A DNA stretch of 64,000 nt from Lolium rigidum (taxonomy: Eukaryota; Streptophyta; Magnoliopsida; Poales; Poaceae): the NCBI RefSeq assembly GCF_022539505.1, contig NC_061514.1:327901090-327965089 (forward strand). The letters run 5' to 3'. The position numbers and the translations under genes are program-made. Shown in pieces: positions 1 through 10,356 of the stretch. Below the pieces are notes generated by a model. It ran no database searches. It saw only the letters and a list, made by a program, of their open reading frames with translations, and was not told where the DNA came from. How positions within the stretch are numbered: the first letter of the stretch is position 1; each line of letters starts with the position of its first letter.

Positions 1-380
1 GAGGCATATGTGGCACATACCATTTTCACCAAATCTTGTTCTATGCACCTATACCTTACCCAAATGGTGTGAAACCCTCTCTAAACCTAATCTAACCCTA
101 AATGGACCCTAACCCATGCTCAAGTAAAGCAAGGGGAACCATTTAGAAGAATAAGAAATTTTGACACATCACCTCTTATGTGTTATGGCCATTTTTGCAA
201 ATCTTTGAGCTAGACCTTTTGGAATGGTTTCAATGGTTTGGAAATGTTCCTAAACTAATAAGAATCACTTTGGAGTCAAGAAAAACCAAATCAAAAAGAG
301 AGAAATCAAATAGGGAGAAAATCCCATTTTCACTCATATACACACTTAGCCAGCTTTTGCAAATCTTCAACCAAGGCCAC
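1..380. other. Unassigned repeat-like flank
   Basis: AT-rich sequence with no coding region I can support. The short open frames lack known domains. It ends where a W-family LTR end begins at 381. It is probably part of an older transposon, but I cannot assign a family. Confidence 0.4.
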
Positions 381-666
381 CGATGTCTACGGGAGCTTCT
401 ATTCTTGTAGACAAGTGTTGGGCCTCCAAGAGCAGAGGTTTGTAGAACAGCAGCAAGTTTCCCTTAAGTGGATCACCCAAGGTTTATCGATCTCGGGGAG
501 GAAGAGGTCAAAGATATCCCTCTCAAGCAACCCTACAATCACAAAGCAAGAAGTCTCTTGTGTCCCCAACACACCTAATACACTTGTCGGATGTAAAGGT
601 GCACTAGTTCGGCGAAGAGATAGTGAGATGCAAGTAATATGGATGAGTATGAGTGGTAATAGTAAT
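381..666 (-). mobile_element. W-family Gypsy LTR fragment
   Basis: This stretch is closely similar to the LTR ends at 46707, 47786 and 62879; the shared block begins GATGTCTAC and continues through the TGTTGGGCCTCCAAGAGCAG segment. Only the first 286 bases are present, because element S1 interrupts the LTR at 667. The terminal TG is CG here. The rest of the LTR would lie beyond S1, at or past the assembly gap. Orientation is minus, inferred from W1. Confidence 0.8.
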
Positions 667-2267
667 TGATGGCGTGTAACTCACACGTTCGTTGGGAACC
701 CCAAGAGGAAGGTATGATGCGCACAGCAGCAAGTTTTCCCTCAGAAAGAAACCAATGTTTATCGAACCAGGAGGAGCCAAGAAGCACGTTGAAGGTTGAT
801 GGCGGCGGGATGTAGTGCGGCGCAACACCAGGGATTCCGGCGCCAACGTGGAACCTGCACAACACAACCAAAGTACTTTGCCCCAACGAAACAGATGAGG
901 TTGTCAATCTCACCGGCTTGCTGTAACAAAGGATTAACCGAATTGTGTGGAAGATGATTGTTTGCGAGAGAAAACAGTAAAAACAAGTATTGCAAGCAGA
1001 TTTGTATTTCAGTATTAAAGAATGGACCGGGGTCCACAGTTCACTAGAGGTGTCTCTCCCATAAGATAAAAGCATGTTGGGTGAACAAATTACAGTCGGG
1101 CAATTGACAAATAGAGAGGGCATAACAATGCACATACATGGCATGATAAGTATAGTGAGATTTAATTGGGCATTACGACAAAGTACATAGACCGCCATCC
1201 AACCGCATCTATGCCTAAAAATTCCACCTTCAGAGTTATCGTCCGAACCCCTTCCAGTATTAAGTTGCAAAGCAACAGAGACAATTGCATTAAGTATGGT
1301 GCGTAATGTAATCAACAACTACATCCTCGGACATAGCGCCAATGTTTTATCCCTAGTGGCAACAGCACAACACAACCTTAGAACTTTCGTCACATCGTCC
1401 CGGTGTCAATGCGGGCATGAACCCACTATCGAGCATAAGTACTCCCTCTTGGAGTTAAAAGCAAAAACTTGGCCGGAGCCTCTACTAGTAACGGAGAGCA
1501 TGCAAGATCATAAACAACACATATGTAATAACTTGATAATTAACATAACATGGTATTCTCTATCCATCGGATCCCGACAAACACAACATAGAGTATTACG
1601 GATAGATGATCTTGATCATGTTAGGCAGCTCACAAGATCCAACAATGAAGCACAATGAGGAGAAGACAACCATCTAGCTACTGCTATGGACCCATAGTCC
1701 AGGGGTGAACTACTCACTCATCACTCCGGAGGCGACCATGGCGGTGTAGAGTCCTCCGGGAGATGAATCCCCTCTCCGGCGGGGTGCCGGAGGAGATCTC
1801 CGTAATCCCCCGAGATGGGATCGGCGGCGGCGGCGTCTCAGTAAGGTTTTCCGTATCGTGGTTTTTCGCATCAGGGGTTTCGCGACGGAGGCTTTAAGTA
1901 GGCGGAAGGGCAGAGTCGGGGGCCTGACGAGGGGCCCACACCACAGGGCGGCGCGGGCCCCCCCTTGGCCGCGCCGCCATGTGGTCTGGCCACCTCGTGG
2001 CCCCACTTCGTATGCTCTTCGGTCTTCTGGAAGGTTCGTGGCGAAATAGGCCCCTGGGTCTTCGTTTCGTCCAATTCCGAGAATATTTTGTTACTAGGAT
2101 TTCTGAAACCAAAAACAGCAGAACAACGAAGCAGCACTTCGGCATCTTGTTAATAGGTAGTTCCAGAAAATGCATGAATATGACATAAAGTGTGCATAAA
2201 ACATGTAGGTATCATCAATAATATGGCATAGAACATAAGAAATTATCGATACGTCGGAGACGTATCA
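667..2267 (-). repeat. S1 3' LTR (1.6 kb)
   Basis: Bounded by TG at 667 and CA at 2267. Homologous full LTRs occur at 26539-28128, 31836-33434, 50681-52267 and 57225-58827. At the element-5' end of the LTR (2248-2266) is an inverted repeat, GATACGTC-tcc-GACGTATC. Open frames inside the LTR recur in every copy only because the DNA recurs, and they have no recognisable domain. Confidence 0.9.
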
Positions 2268-4853
2268 AGCATCCCCAAGCTTAGTTCTGCTCGTCCCGAG
2301 CAGGTAAAACGATAACAAAGATAATTTCTGAAGTGATATGCCATCATAACGTTGATCATACTATTTGTAAACATATGTAGTGGATGCAGCGATCAAAACA
2401 ATGGTAATGACATGAGTAAACAAGTGAATCATAAAGCAAAGACTTTTCATGAATAGTACTTCAAGACAAGTATTAATAAGTCTTGCATAAGAGTTAACTC
2501 ATAAAGCAATAAATCAAAGTAAAGGTATTGAAGCAACACAAAGGAAGATTAAGTTTCAGCGGTTGCTTTCAACTTGTAGCATGTATATCTCATGGATAAT
2601 TGTCAACATAGAGTAATATAACAAGTACAATATGCAAGTATGTAGGAATCAATGCACAGTTCACACAAGTGTTTGCTTCTTGAGGTGGAGAGAGATAGGT
2701 GAACTGACTCAACATAAAAGTAAAAGAATGGTCCTTCAAAGAGGAAAGCATCGATTGCTATATTTGTGCTAGAGCTTTTATTTTGAAAACATGAAACAAT
2801 TTTGTAACCGGTAGTAATTAAGCATATGAGTTATGAAAGTTATATCTTACAAGTTGCAAGTCTCATGCATAGTATACTAATAGTGCCCGCACCTTGTCCT
2901 AATTAGCTTGGACTACAACATCTTTGCAATGCACATGTTTTAACCAAGTGTCACAATGGGGTACCTCCATGCCGCCTGTACAAAGGTCTAAGGAGAAAGC
3001 TCGCATTTTGGATTTCTCGCTTTTGATTATTCTCAACTTAGACATCCATACCGGGACAACATGGACAACAGATAATGGACTCCTCTTTAATGCATAAGCA
3101 TGTGGCAACAATTATTATTCTCATATGAGATTGAGGATATGTGTCCAAGACTGAAACTTCCACCATGAATCATGGCTTTAGTTAGCGGCCCAATGTTCTT
3201 CTCTAACAATATGCATGCTCCAACCATAAAGGTGGTAGATCTCTCTTACTTCAGACAAGACGGACATGCATAGCAACTCACATGATATTCAACAAAGAAT
3301 AGTTGATGGCGTCCCCTGAAGCATGGTTATCGCACAACAAGCAACTTAATAAGAGATAAAGTGCATAAGTACATATTCAATACCACAATAGTTTTTAAGC
3401 TATTTGTCCCATGAGCTATATATTGCAAAGGTGAATGATGGAATTTTAAAGGTAGCACTCAAGCAATTTACTTTGGAATGGCGGGTAAATACCATGTAGT
3501 AGGTAGGTATGGTGGACACAAATGGCATAGTGGTTGGCTCAAGTATTTTGGATGCATGAGAAGTATTCCCTCTCGATACAAGGTTTAGGCTAGCAAGGTT
3601 ATTTGAAACAAACACAAGGATGAACGGTACAGCAAAACTCACATAAAAGACATATTGTAAACATCATAAGACTCCATACCGTCTTCCTTGTTGTTCAAAA
3701 CTCAATACTAGATATTATCTAGACTCTAGAGAAACCAAATATGCAAACCAAATTAGCAAGCTCTAAGTATTTCTTCATTAATGGGTGCAAAGTATATGAT
3801 GCAAGAGCTTAAATATGAGCACAACAATTGCCAAGTATCAAATTATCCAAGACATTTTAGAGTTACTACATGTAGCATTTTCCAATTCCAACCAAATAAC
3901 AATTTAACGAAGAAGAAACTTCGCCATGAATACTATGAGTAGAGCCTAAGGACATACTTGTCCATATGCTACAGCGGAGCGTGTCTCTCTCCCATAAAGT
4001 GAATGCTAGGATCCATTTTATTCAAACAAAACAAATAAACAAAAACAAACCGACGCTCCAAGCAAAGTACATAAGATGTGACGGAATAAAAATATAGTTT
4101 CAGGGGAGGAACCTGATAATGTTGTCGATGAAGAAGGGGATGCCTTGGGCATCCCCAAGCTTAGACGCTTGAGTCTTCTTAGAATATGCAGGGGTGAACC
4201 ACCGGGGCATCCCAAGCTTAGAGCTTTCACTCTCCTTGATCATATTGCATCATACTCCTCTCTTGATCCTTGAAAACTTCCTCCACACCAAACTCGAAAC
4301 AACTCATTAGAGGGTTAGTGCATAATAAAAATTCACATGTTCAGAGGTGACACAATCATTCTTAACACTTCTGGACATTGCATAAAGCTACTGGACATTA
4401 ATGGATCAAAGAAATTCATCCAACATAGAAAAAGAGGCAATGTGAAATAAAAGACAGAATCTGTCAAAACAGAACAGTCCGTAAAGATGGATTTTATTAG
4501 GCCACCAGACTTGCTCAAATGAAAATGCTCAAATTGAATGAAAGTTGCGTACATATCTGAGGATCATGCACGTAAATTGGCTTAATTTTCTGAGCTTCCT
4601 ACAGGGAGGTAGACCCAGATTCGTGACAGCAAAGAAATCTGTAACTGCGCAGTAATCCAAATCTAGTACTTACTTTACTATCAAAGACTTTACTTGGCAC
4701 AACAAAACATAAAACTAAGATAAGGAGAGGTTGCTACAGTAGTAAACAACTTCCAAGACACAAATATAAAACAAAAATACTGTAGTAAAAACATGGGTTG
4801 TCTCCCATAAGCGCTTTCTTTAACGCCTTTCACCTAGGCGCAGAAAGTGTATC
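2268..4853 (-). other. S1 long non-coding 3' region with polypurine tract
   Basis: No ORF with a recognisable domain. The minus-strand tract CTAAGCTTGGGGATGC lies directly next to the 3' LTR (2269-2284) and is the likely plus-strand primer. The same motif recurs at 4149-4164 and, one base shorter, at 4207-4221. The first upstream copy forms one arm of a 9-bp hairpin at 4136-4156. The whole region is conserved in S2, S3 and, more distantly, W1, although their coding parts differ. Confidence 0.8.
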
Positions 4854-5405
4854 TCAAGTGACATCGAGAGATGAAGCATCAACATCATAATTTGTTCTAA
4901 TAATAGAATCATAAGGTACCTTCATTCTCTTTCTAGGGAAGTGTTCCATACCTTTCTTGAGAGGAAATTGATATTTAATATTACCTTCCTTCATATCAAT
5001 AGTAGCACCAACGGTTCGAAGAAAAGGTCTTCCCAATATAATGGGGCAAGATGCATTGCATTCAATATCCAAGACAACAAAATCAACGGGGACAAGGTTA
5101 TTGTTAACCATAATATGAACATTATCAACTTTCCCCAAAGGTTTCTTTTTAGCATTATCAGCGAGATTAACATCCAAATAACAATTTTTCAATGGTGGCA
5201 AGTCAAGCATATCATAGACTTTTTTTGGCATAACAGAAATACTTGCGCCAAGATCACATAAAGCATTACAATCAAAATCTTTGACTCTCATTTTAATGAT
5301 GGGCTCCCAACCATCCTCTAGCTTTCTAGGAATAGAAGTTTCAAGTTTTAGTTTCTCTTCTCTAGCTTTTATGAGAGCATTTGTAATATGTTTTGTGAAA
5401 GCCAA
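4854..5405 (-). CDS. S1 retropepsin-like aspartic protease, C-terminal part of Gag-Pro
   Basis: An open frame of 183 codons. About residue 52 it contains D-L-G-A-S followed by I-S-V-M-P, the catalytic flap-proximal signature of retrotransposon aspartic proteases. Around residue 120 the sequence I-I-L-G-R-P-F matches the second conserved hydrophobic-Gly motif of the same fold. In an active element this enzyme would cut the Gag-Pro polyprotein inside the virus-like particle. The marked start is an internal methionine: the frame belongs to a polyprotein entered from gag at the right, and the link is broken near 5570. No reverse transcriptase follows; the frame stops at 4854 and non-coding sequence begins. 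The equivalent frame in S3 is 54855-55405. Confidence 0.8.
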   Translation of the reverse strand: MAFTKHITNALIKAREEKLKLETSIPRKLEDGWEPIIKMRVKDFDCNALCDLGASISVMPKKVYDMLDLPPLKNCYLDVNLADNAKKKPLGKVDNVHIMVNNNLVPVDFVVLDIECNASCPIILGRPFLRTVGATIDMKEGNIKYQFPLKKGMEHFPRKRMKVPYDSIIRTNYDVDASSLDVT

Positions 5406-5559
5406 GTTTACAGCGCTAGCATTGGGACTCTTAGCAAGTTCTTGTAAGAACTTTATAACTTCAGAGATGTGGCAATCATCAAAATCTAAATCATTACAAT
5501 CTAAAGCAATGGGATTATCATCCCCAAGGTTGGAAAAAATTTCAGCAGTTTTATCACAA

Positions 5560-6918
5560 GCGGCTTTAGCAGTTTAGCGAGTTCGAGTAATTTTGCGCGC
5601 TTTGCACTAGGAGTAGAAGCATTGCCAACACCAATTATTTTACCATTGATAGTAGGAGGTGCAGCAACATGTGAATCATTAGCATTGCTAGTGGTGGTAA
5701 TAGTCCAAACTTTAGCTACATTTTCCTTTTTAGCTAGTTTTTCATTTTCTTCTCTATCCCACCTAGCACGCAGCTTCAGCCATTAATCTTATATTCTCAT
5801 TAATTCTAACTTGGATGGAATTTGCTGTAGTAACAATTTTATTTTCAATATCCCTATTAGGCATAACTTTCGATTTCAAAAGATCAACATCAGAGGCAAG
5901 ACTATCAACTCTAGAAACAAGAATATCAATTTTATTGAGCTTTTCCTCAACAGATTTGTTAAAAGCAGTTTGTGTACTAATAAATTCTTTAAGCATGGCT
6001 TCAAGTCCAGGGGGTGTAGTCCTATTATTGTTGTAAGAATTCCCATAAGAATTAGCATAACCGTTACCATTATTATAAGGATATGGCCTATAGTTATTAC
6101 TAGAATTGTTCCGATAAGCATTGTTGTTGAAATTATTATTTTTAATGAAGTTTAAATCAACATGTTCTTCTTGGGCAACCAATGAAGCTAATGGAACATT
6201 ATTAGGATCAACATTAGTCCTATCATTCGCAAGCATAGACATAATAGCATCAACCTTATCATTCAAGGAAGAGGATTCTTCGACAGAATTTACCTTCTTA
6301 CCTTGTGGAGCTCTTTCCGTGTGCCATTCAGAGTAATTAACCATCATATTATCAAGGAGCTTTGTTGCTTCACCAAGAGTGATGGACATAAAGGTACCTC
6401 CAGCAGCTGAATCCAATAAATTCCGCGAAGAAAAATTTAGTCCTCGCATAGAAGGTTTGGATGATCATCCAAGTAGTCAGATCCATGGGTTGGGCAATTT
6501 TTAACCAAAGATTTCATTCTTTCCCAAGCTTGAGCAACATGTTCATTATCCAATTGTTTAAAATTCATTATGCTACTCCTCAAAGATATAATTTTAGCAG
6601 GGGGATAATATCTACCAATAAAAGCATCCTTGCATTTAGTCCAGGAATCAATACTATTCTTAGGCAGAGATAGCAACCAATCTTTAGCTCTTCCTCTTAA
6701 TGAGAAAGGAAACAATTTTAATTTTATAATGTCACCATCTACATATTTATACTTTTGCATTTCACATAGTTCAACAAAATTATTGAGATGGGCAGCAGCA
6801 TCATCAGAACTAACATCGGAAAATTGCTCTCGCATAACAAGATTTAGTAAAGCAGGTTTAATTTCAAAGAATTCCGCTGTAGTAGCAGGTGGAGCAATAG
6901 GTGTGCATAGGAAATCAT
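5560..6918 (-). pseudogene. S1 gag, frameshifted and truncated by the assembly gap
   Basis: Three reading frames together cover a gag polyprotein. From the gap to about 6440 it reads as a Retrotrans_gag domain, with F-P-F-S-L-R-G-R-A-K-D-W, then R-Y-Y-P-P and A-W-E-R-M. From 6449 to 5763 follow an Asn/Tyr-rich linker (about residues 100-150 of that frame) and a coiled-coil-like stretch. No CCHC zinc knuckle is visible. Breaks lie near 6475, 6443, 5775 and 5570. Compared with S3, the 6443 break is a single extra C turning CTG into CTCG, and the one at 6475 is an added A after CAG. These may be assembly errors rather than true mutations. The N-terminal residues are lost in the gap. Confidence 0.8.
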
Positions 6919-7018
6919 NNNNNNNNNNNNNNNNNNNNNNNNNNNNNNNNNNNNNNNNNNNNNNNNNNNNNNNNNNNNNNNNNNNNNNNNNNNNNNNNNN
7001 NNNNNNNNNNNNNNNNNN
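6919..7018. other. Assembly gap of 100 N
   Basis: Exactly 100 N, a conventional placeholder for a gap of unknown size. The left side is gag of S1. The right side is unrelated sequence. The missing part should include at least the gag N-terminus, primer site and 5' LTR of S1, its right target copy, and the rest of the W LTR. Confidence 0.97.
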
Positions 7019-8908
7019 GCAGTGAAAGGGGGATTCTTTGTTTAGACGAAAACAGTGAGGGCTGCATTCATTCATGTTGAAGAAGAGACAAACCGAGTAC
7101 AAATTTACATTGTTAGCTTCGGCAGGTAAAAACCCCCGATTACAAACAGCAAGCCATAGGCGATCTAAAAATACTAAGAGTCTGTTTGTTCTCGGCGACA
7201 CTTTTGCAAGCCAAAATTTGACAATTTGGCATGTGTTTGGTTCTTGCCACACTTTGGAGCTGCCACACTTCACTATCCATATAACCCACTTGTCAGAGTG
7301 ATTTTTTTGCCAACTTTTACCACATTTTGTGACTTCCAAAATTCTAGCAACACTTTTGTGGCTGCCACACTTGCCAAAGTTAGGCTTGGTAAAATGTGGC
7401 TGGAAACCAAACAGGTTCTAGTACTCCATCCAAAGCTTTAGTCTGGCTCCTGGGGTCCGTGTCAGCGAAAGGGACATTCTAGCAAGCTAGGTATGATGTG
7501 CGCTTATGTCACTTCAATTTGGTGCCAGTATGATGCCGTGTTGTTTAATCTACGTAGCGTCTTCCTGCTTCCTGTGGACGGAAGAAAATATTCCAGCTTA
7601 AAACGTTATGAGGAATATTCAGGTTATATCCGGCTAGCCGTAAGGATTTATCCGGATTTAGGACGACAAATACATACCTGACCGAAGTGCACGGTAGAAT
7701 TAGTTTTGTTTGACAAACCTCCACAGTCCTTTTTGTTGGAAAAATAACACACAGATTACCCTTAATTCAAGACTAACATATTCTCAACGTGGTCTAAAAA
7801 TAACTACGCAGTGGAATAAGTTGTATAACTTCAGCAACAATGCGTATCGAGAGAAAATATATTTTAACATATACAGAGAGACAACACACTTCTCAGCTCT
7901 CTCCTAAACTAAGACAGTGTCCATGGTAGGGAGAGAGGCTCTAGGCAGAGACAATGTCTATGGCTTACATAGGTTCCTAGAACAATAGCAGCACTAGCAA
8001 ATCAACTCACGGTGACACAAATTCTTTTTACGTGAAAATGCTCACAACTTCAGAGCAAAAATCATGGGCCGAAGCCGCTACTCAAATATTTTTTCACTAT
8101 TTTTAAAATGATGATACAACAGGCTCTTTCTAGAGAGTACTAAAGAATCTCGTACATCAAGATACACATAAATCTTGGATGCCAACAACAATATTTAAGA
8201 CACAAGAAATAGTGATTAGAGTAATCTCACCAAATATGGTGGAACACGGCTTGGAGTAGATAAGGTAGTGGATTTCGACTTCACACCTTTGTGGGTTGAG
8301 TCTAATGCTTGATTTCGGCCTTTTCTTTCAATTTTCTTCATTCACTTCTCTCTTGATCTTCTTCTCCTTTCTTAATGGAGATTAACCTTCTACTTGCGTC
8401 ACTTTGTCTAGTGGTGCCTGGATGGAAGGGTTAACATCCCTCTTTCTTCATGTGTGGTTTCCAAAATAACTCATGGTCATAACCGTAATGGGTGGTGGAC
8501 TCTCCCACTAGTTTGGACCACCTCAAAAAATTTATAAGGCTATTTCCTCACAACCACATGAGAAGGATATGCAACACTTTCCTATGAAGTATTTGGTCAC
8601 TTTCTTATGGTCGTGAAAAAAATTCTAGGACAAAACATGTACGTATGTATGTATTTGGTCAGCGTCGTATTTGTCATAACTCGCAATTTAATTTGCACTT
8701 TGCTAATTTATCATGCCCTACATCGTGGATATGTGGTTATGAATAAATTTACCTATTCAGTATATCATCGATGTTTACAAATGAAAATTGTGTCTGGATT
8801 CAGCAAAAAATTCGCGTGTTAGTGTTCCATGAATACATCTGCAAGCCATGGTGTTTTGCCATTTCTTTATGGGCCATGTAGATGCAACTTACGCAATACA
8901 GTTTAATA
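7019..8908. other. Low-repeat intergenic stretch, no gene recognised
   Basis: Apart from the MITE at 7177-7417 I see no coding region with a recognisable domain and no LTR or TIR pair. The stretch 7700-8600 resembles degraded transposon sequence but has no boundary I can define. Short open frames here are without support. Confidence 0.4.
7177..7417. mobile_element. MITE-like element with short inverted ends
   Basis: The left end reads AGAGTCTGTTTG. The complement of the right end reads AACCTGTTTGGTTTCC. Both carry the CTGTTTG core typical of several grass MITE families. A CTA triplet flanks each end (7174-7176, 7418-7420), which fits a 3-bp target duplication of the PIF/Harbinger type. The interior repeats GCCACACTT-like words. 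Exact ends are uncertain by a few bases. Confidence 0.5.
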
Positions 8909-8973
8909 CTCCCTCCGTTACATAATTCTTGTTGTGGTTTTAGTTTAAATTCGGGCTAAAACCACAAGTAGTT
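8909..8973 (+). mobile_element. Truncated Stowaway MITE
   Basis: After a TA dinucleotide (8907-8908) the sequence begins CTCCCTCCGT, the Stowaway terminal signature. It then runs into an inverted pair, GTGGTTTTAG and CTAAAACCAC, around a short loop. The right terminal repeat is missing or too diverged to see, so the element is partial. It cannot move on its own; Stowaways rely on mariner-type transposases. Confidence 0.75.
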
Positions 8974-9253
8974 ACTTAAGTTAGGCTCTGTGCCCACTGA
9001 TTTGAAGTGTCAAAAGATTACTAACATATTTTTCATTAATGGGCGCTTTAACATATACCACACTACATGTATAGGAGGCCTAAAAAGGGAGCAGTTAATT
9101 AGCTAGATTAATTACAGTGTAAACATTACTCAAAACTGCAAACATACACATTTTCTGAACATGAAATTAGGATGGCATTCGAGAAGTGACATAAGACCAA
9201 GCAAGCTAGATATCATGTGTCCATTGAAAGATGACTGAACACCCATGGGTTAC

Positions 9254-9356
9254 CTTGTCGGCCAAGCTTGATTTCAGCTCCAACAACTCCCATGCTATTA
9301 ATTGTGGTTAAGCTGTAGCTACAGATCACGTCTGAGGGGTTGGTGGGGTTGACTTC
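9254..9356 (-). other. Possible exon fragment of an unrecognised gene
   Basis: One minus-strand frame is open for 34 codons with strongly GC-rich third positions at its start (GTC AAC CCC ACC AAC CCC), typical of grass exons. It ends exactly at a consensus-like splice donor, AAG|GTAACC (GT at 9252-9253). The upstream side meets a stop within about 15 bases, so any exon would have to start near 9356. I do not recognise the peptide. It could be a captured or relict exon, or chance. Confidence 0.25.
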
Positions 9357-9540
9357 GTTATACACGCGTTATAACTGTTCAGAAATATAGTGGCAGTGCA
9401 TACGTGCAATCAAATTCCTTTCAGTTTCTCTGTCAGCATGTTAGGCTCGTATAAAGCGACAGTCTATGTGCTACACGAAAAATTGCTCATAACAACTGTT
9501 ACTTGTAAAAAGAATTTGGGGGAAGTTACTTTGTAGTTGC

Positions 9541-10020
9541 AGCTAAGGCTGGGAATGGTTTGAAATCCAGGCCAAAACCAATCCAAACTGAACAAACAGG
9601 TGTGGGCCAATCAATCCAAACCAAATTGAAAACTTCACACTAGGATCCAACCAAACTATAACGATTTTGCACCCAAACCTTATCCAAGCTATTTCTCAGT
9701 TTCAGGTTGAACCAACAGTTTCGAACTGTTCAAAACTTGAATCCTGTAGCGATGAGGAGAAGAGAGCGATTTGTGAAGGAGGGGGGCCTCGAATCCTGCA
9801 GCTGGACGGAGGGAGCGTGGCGGCGTCACGGCGGGAGCTAATCAACCGTTTGAGTCTACTAGTCTTGGGAACGGGTTCAGTCCAATTTGTTCAACCAATC
9901 CAATCCGCTTAACACTACGCTCCAAACCAGATTAAACTATATATAGGGGGAATTCAGCCCATACGACTAATCCAAAGAAAACAAAGTAGCAAACCTAACC
10001 AAATCCGTAGTTTTAACCCA
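9541..10020. other. Region rich in CCAAACC/CCAATCC words, no gene
   Basis: Many scattered CCAAA, CCAAT and AACCAA words on a single strand, with no clear period and no terminal repeats. An 81-codon plus-strand frame at 9667 has no recognisable domain. I see no other structure. Confidence 0.35.
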
Positions 10021-10116
10021 AACTATTCACAGCGCTAGCAAAATGGAGGTGCTAGGAACTCAGCGACTCTATATTTATACATCTACATTTGTGCAAATCC
10101 AATAGAGTTGGCGCTT

Positions 10117-10298
10117 ACTGTTTTCGAGGACAGAGGTGACACTTAAAAATGACTAGCTACCAAGTTCGTGCCAATTGCGAGGTGAACTGAGTAGACAAAT
10201 TGCAGACACTGTTTTCGAGGACAGAGGTGACACTTAAAATGACTAGCTACCAAGTTCGTGCCAATTGCAAGGTGAACTGAGTACACAATTTGCCTTTA
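10117..10298 (+). repeat. Tandem duplication, 91-bp unit, two copies
   Basis: The segment starting ACTGTTTTCGAGGACAGAGG at 10117 repeats at 10208. The copies differ by a few substitutions and one missing A, so the duplication is fairly recent. It lies just outside the small CACTA at 10357 and codes for nothing I can see. Confidence 0.9.
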
Positions 10299-10356
10299 GA
10301 CATACAGTACTTTATAAATTTCCAAGCTTCATTCATGAAATATTCTTATTACTTCC

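Larger units (their letters stand above)
667..6918 (-). mobile_element. S1: Athila-type non-autonomous Gypsy retrotransposon, 5' part lost at gap
   Basis: Read on the minus strand, the order is gag (from the gap leftwards), protease, about 2.6 kb of non-coding 3' region, a polypurine tract and the 3' LTR. The left target-site copy is GTAAT (662-666). The 5' LTR, primer site and right target copy are missing, because the assembly gap cuts gag. S3 (50681-58827) has the same architecture and is complete. No reverse transcriptase, RNase H or integrase is present, so movement would need enzymes supplied by another element. The family resembles Sabrina/WHAM-type Triticeae elements, but the name is tentative. 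Confidence 0.88.

Noticed and set aside
61..120. Telomere-like CCTAA words
   Set aside because: Only a few scattered partial units without the tandem CCCTAAA period.
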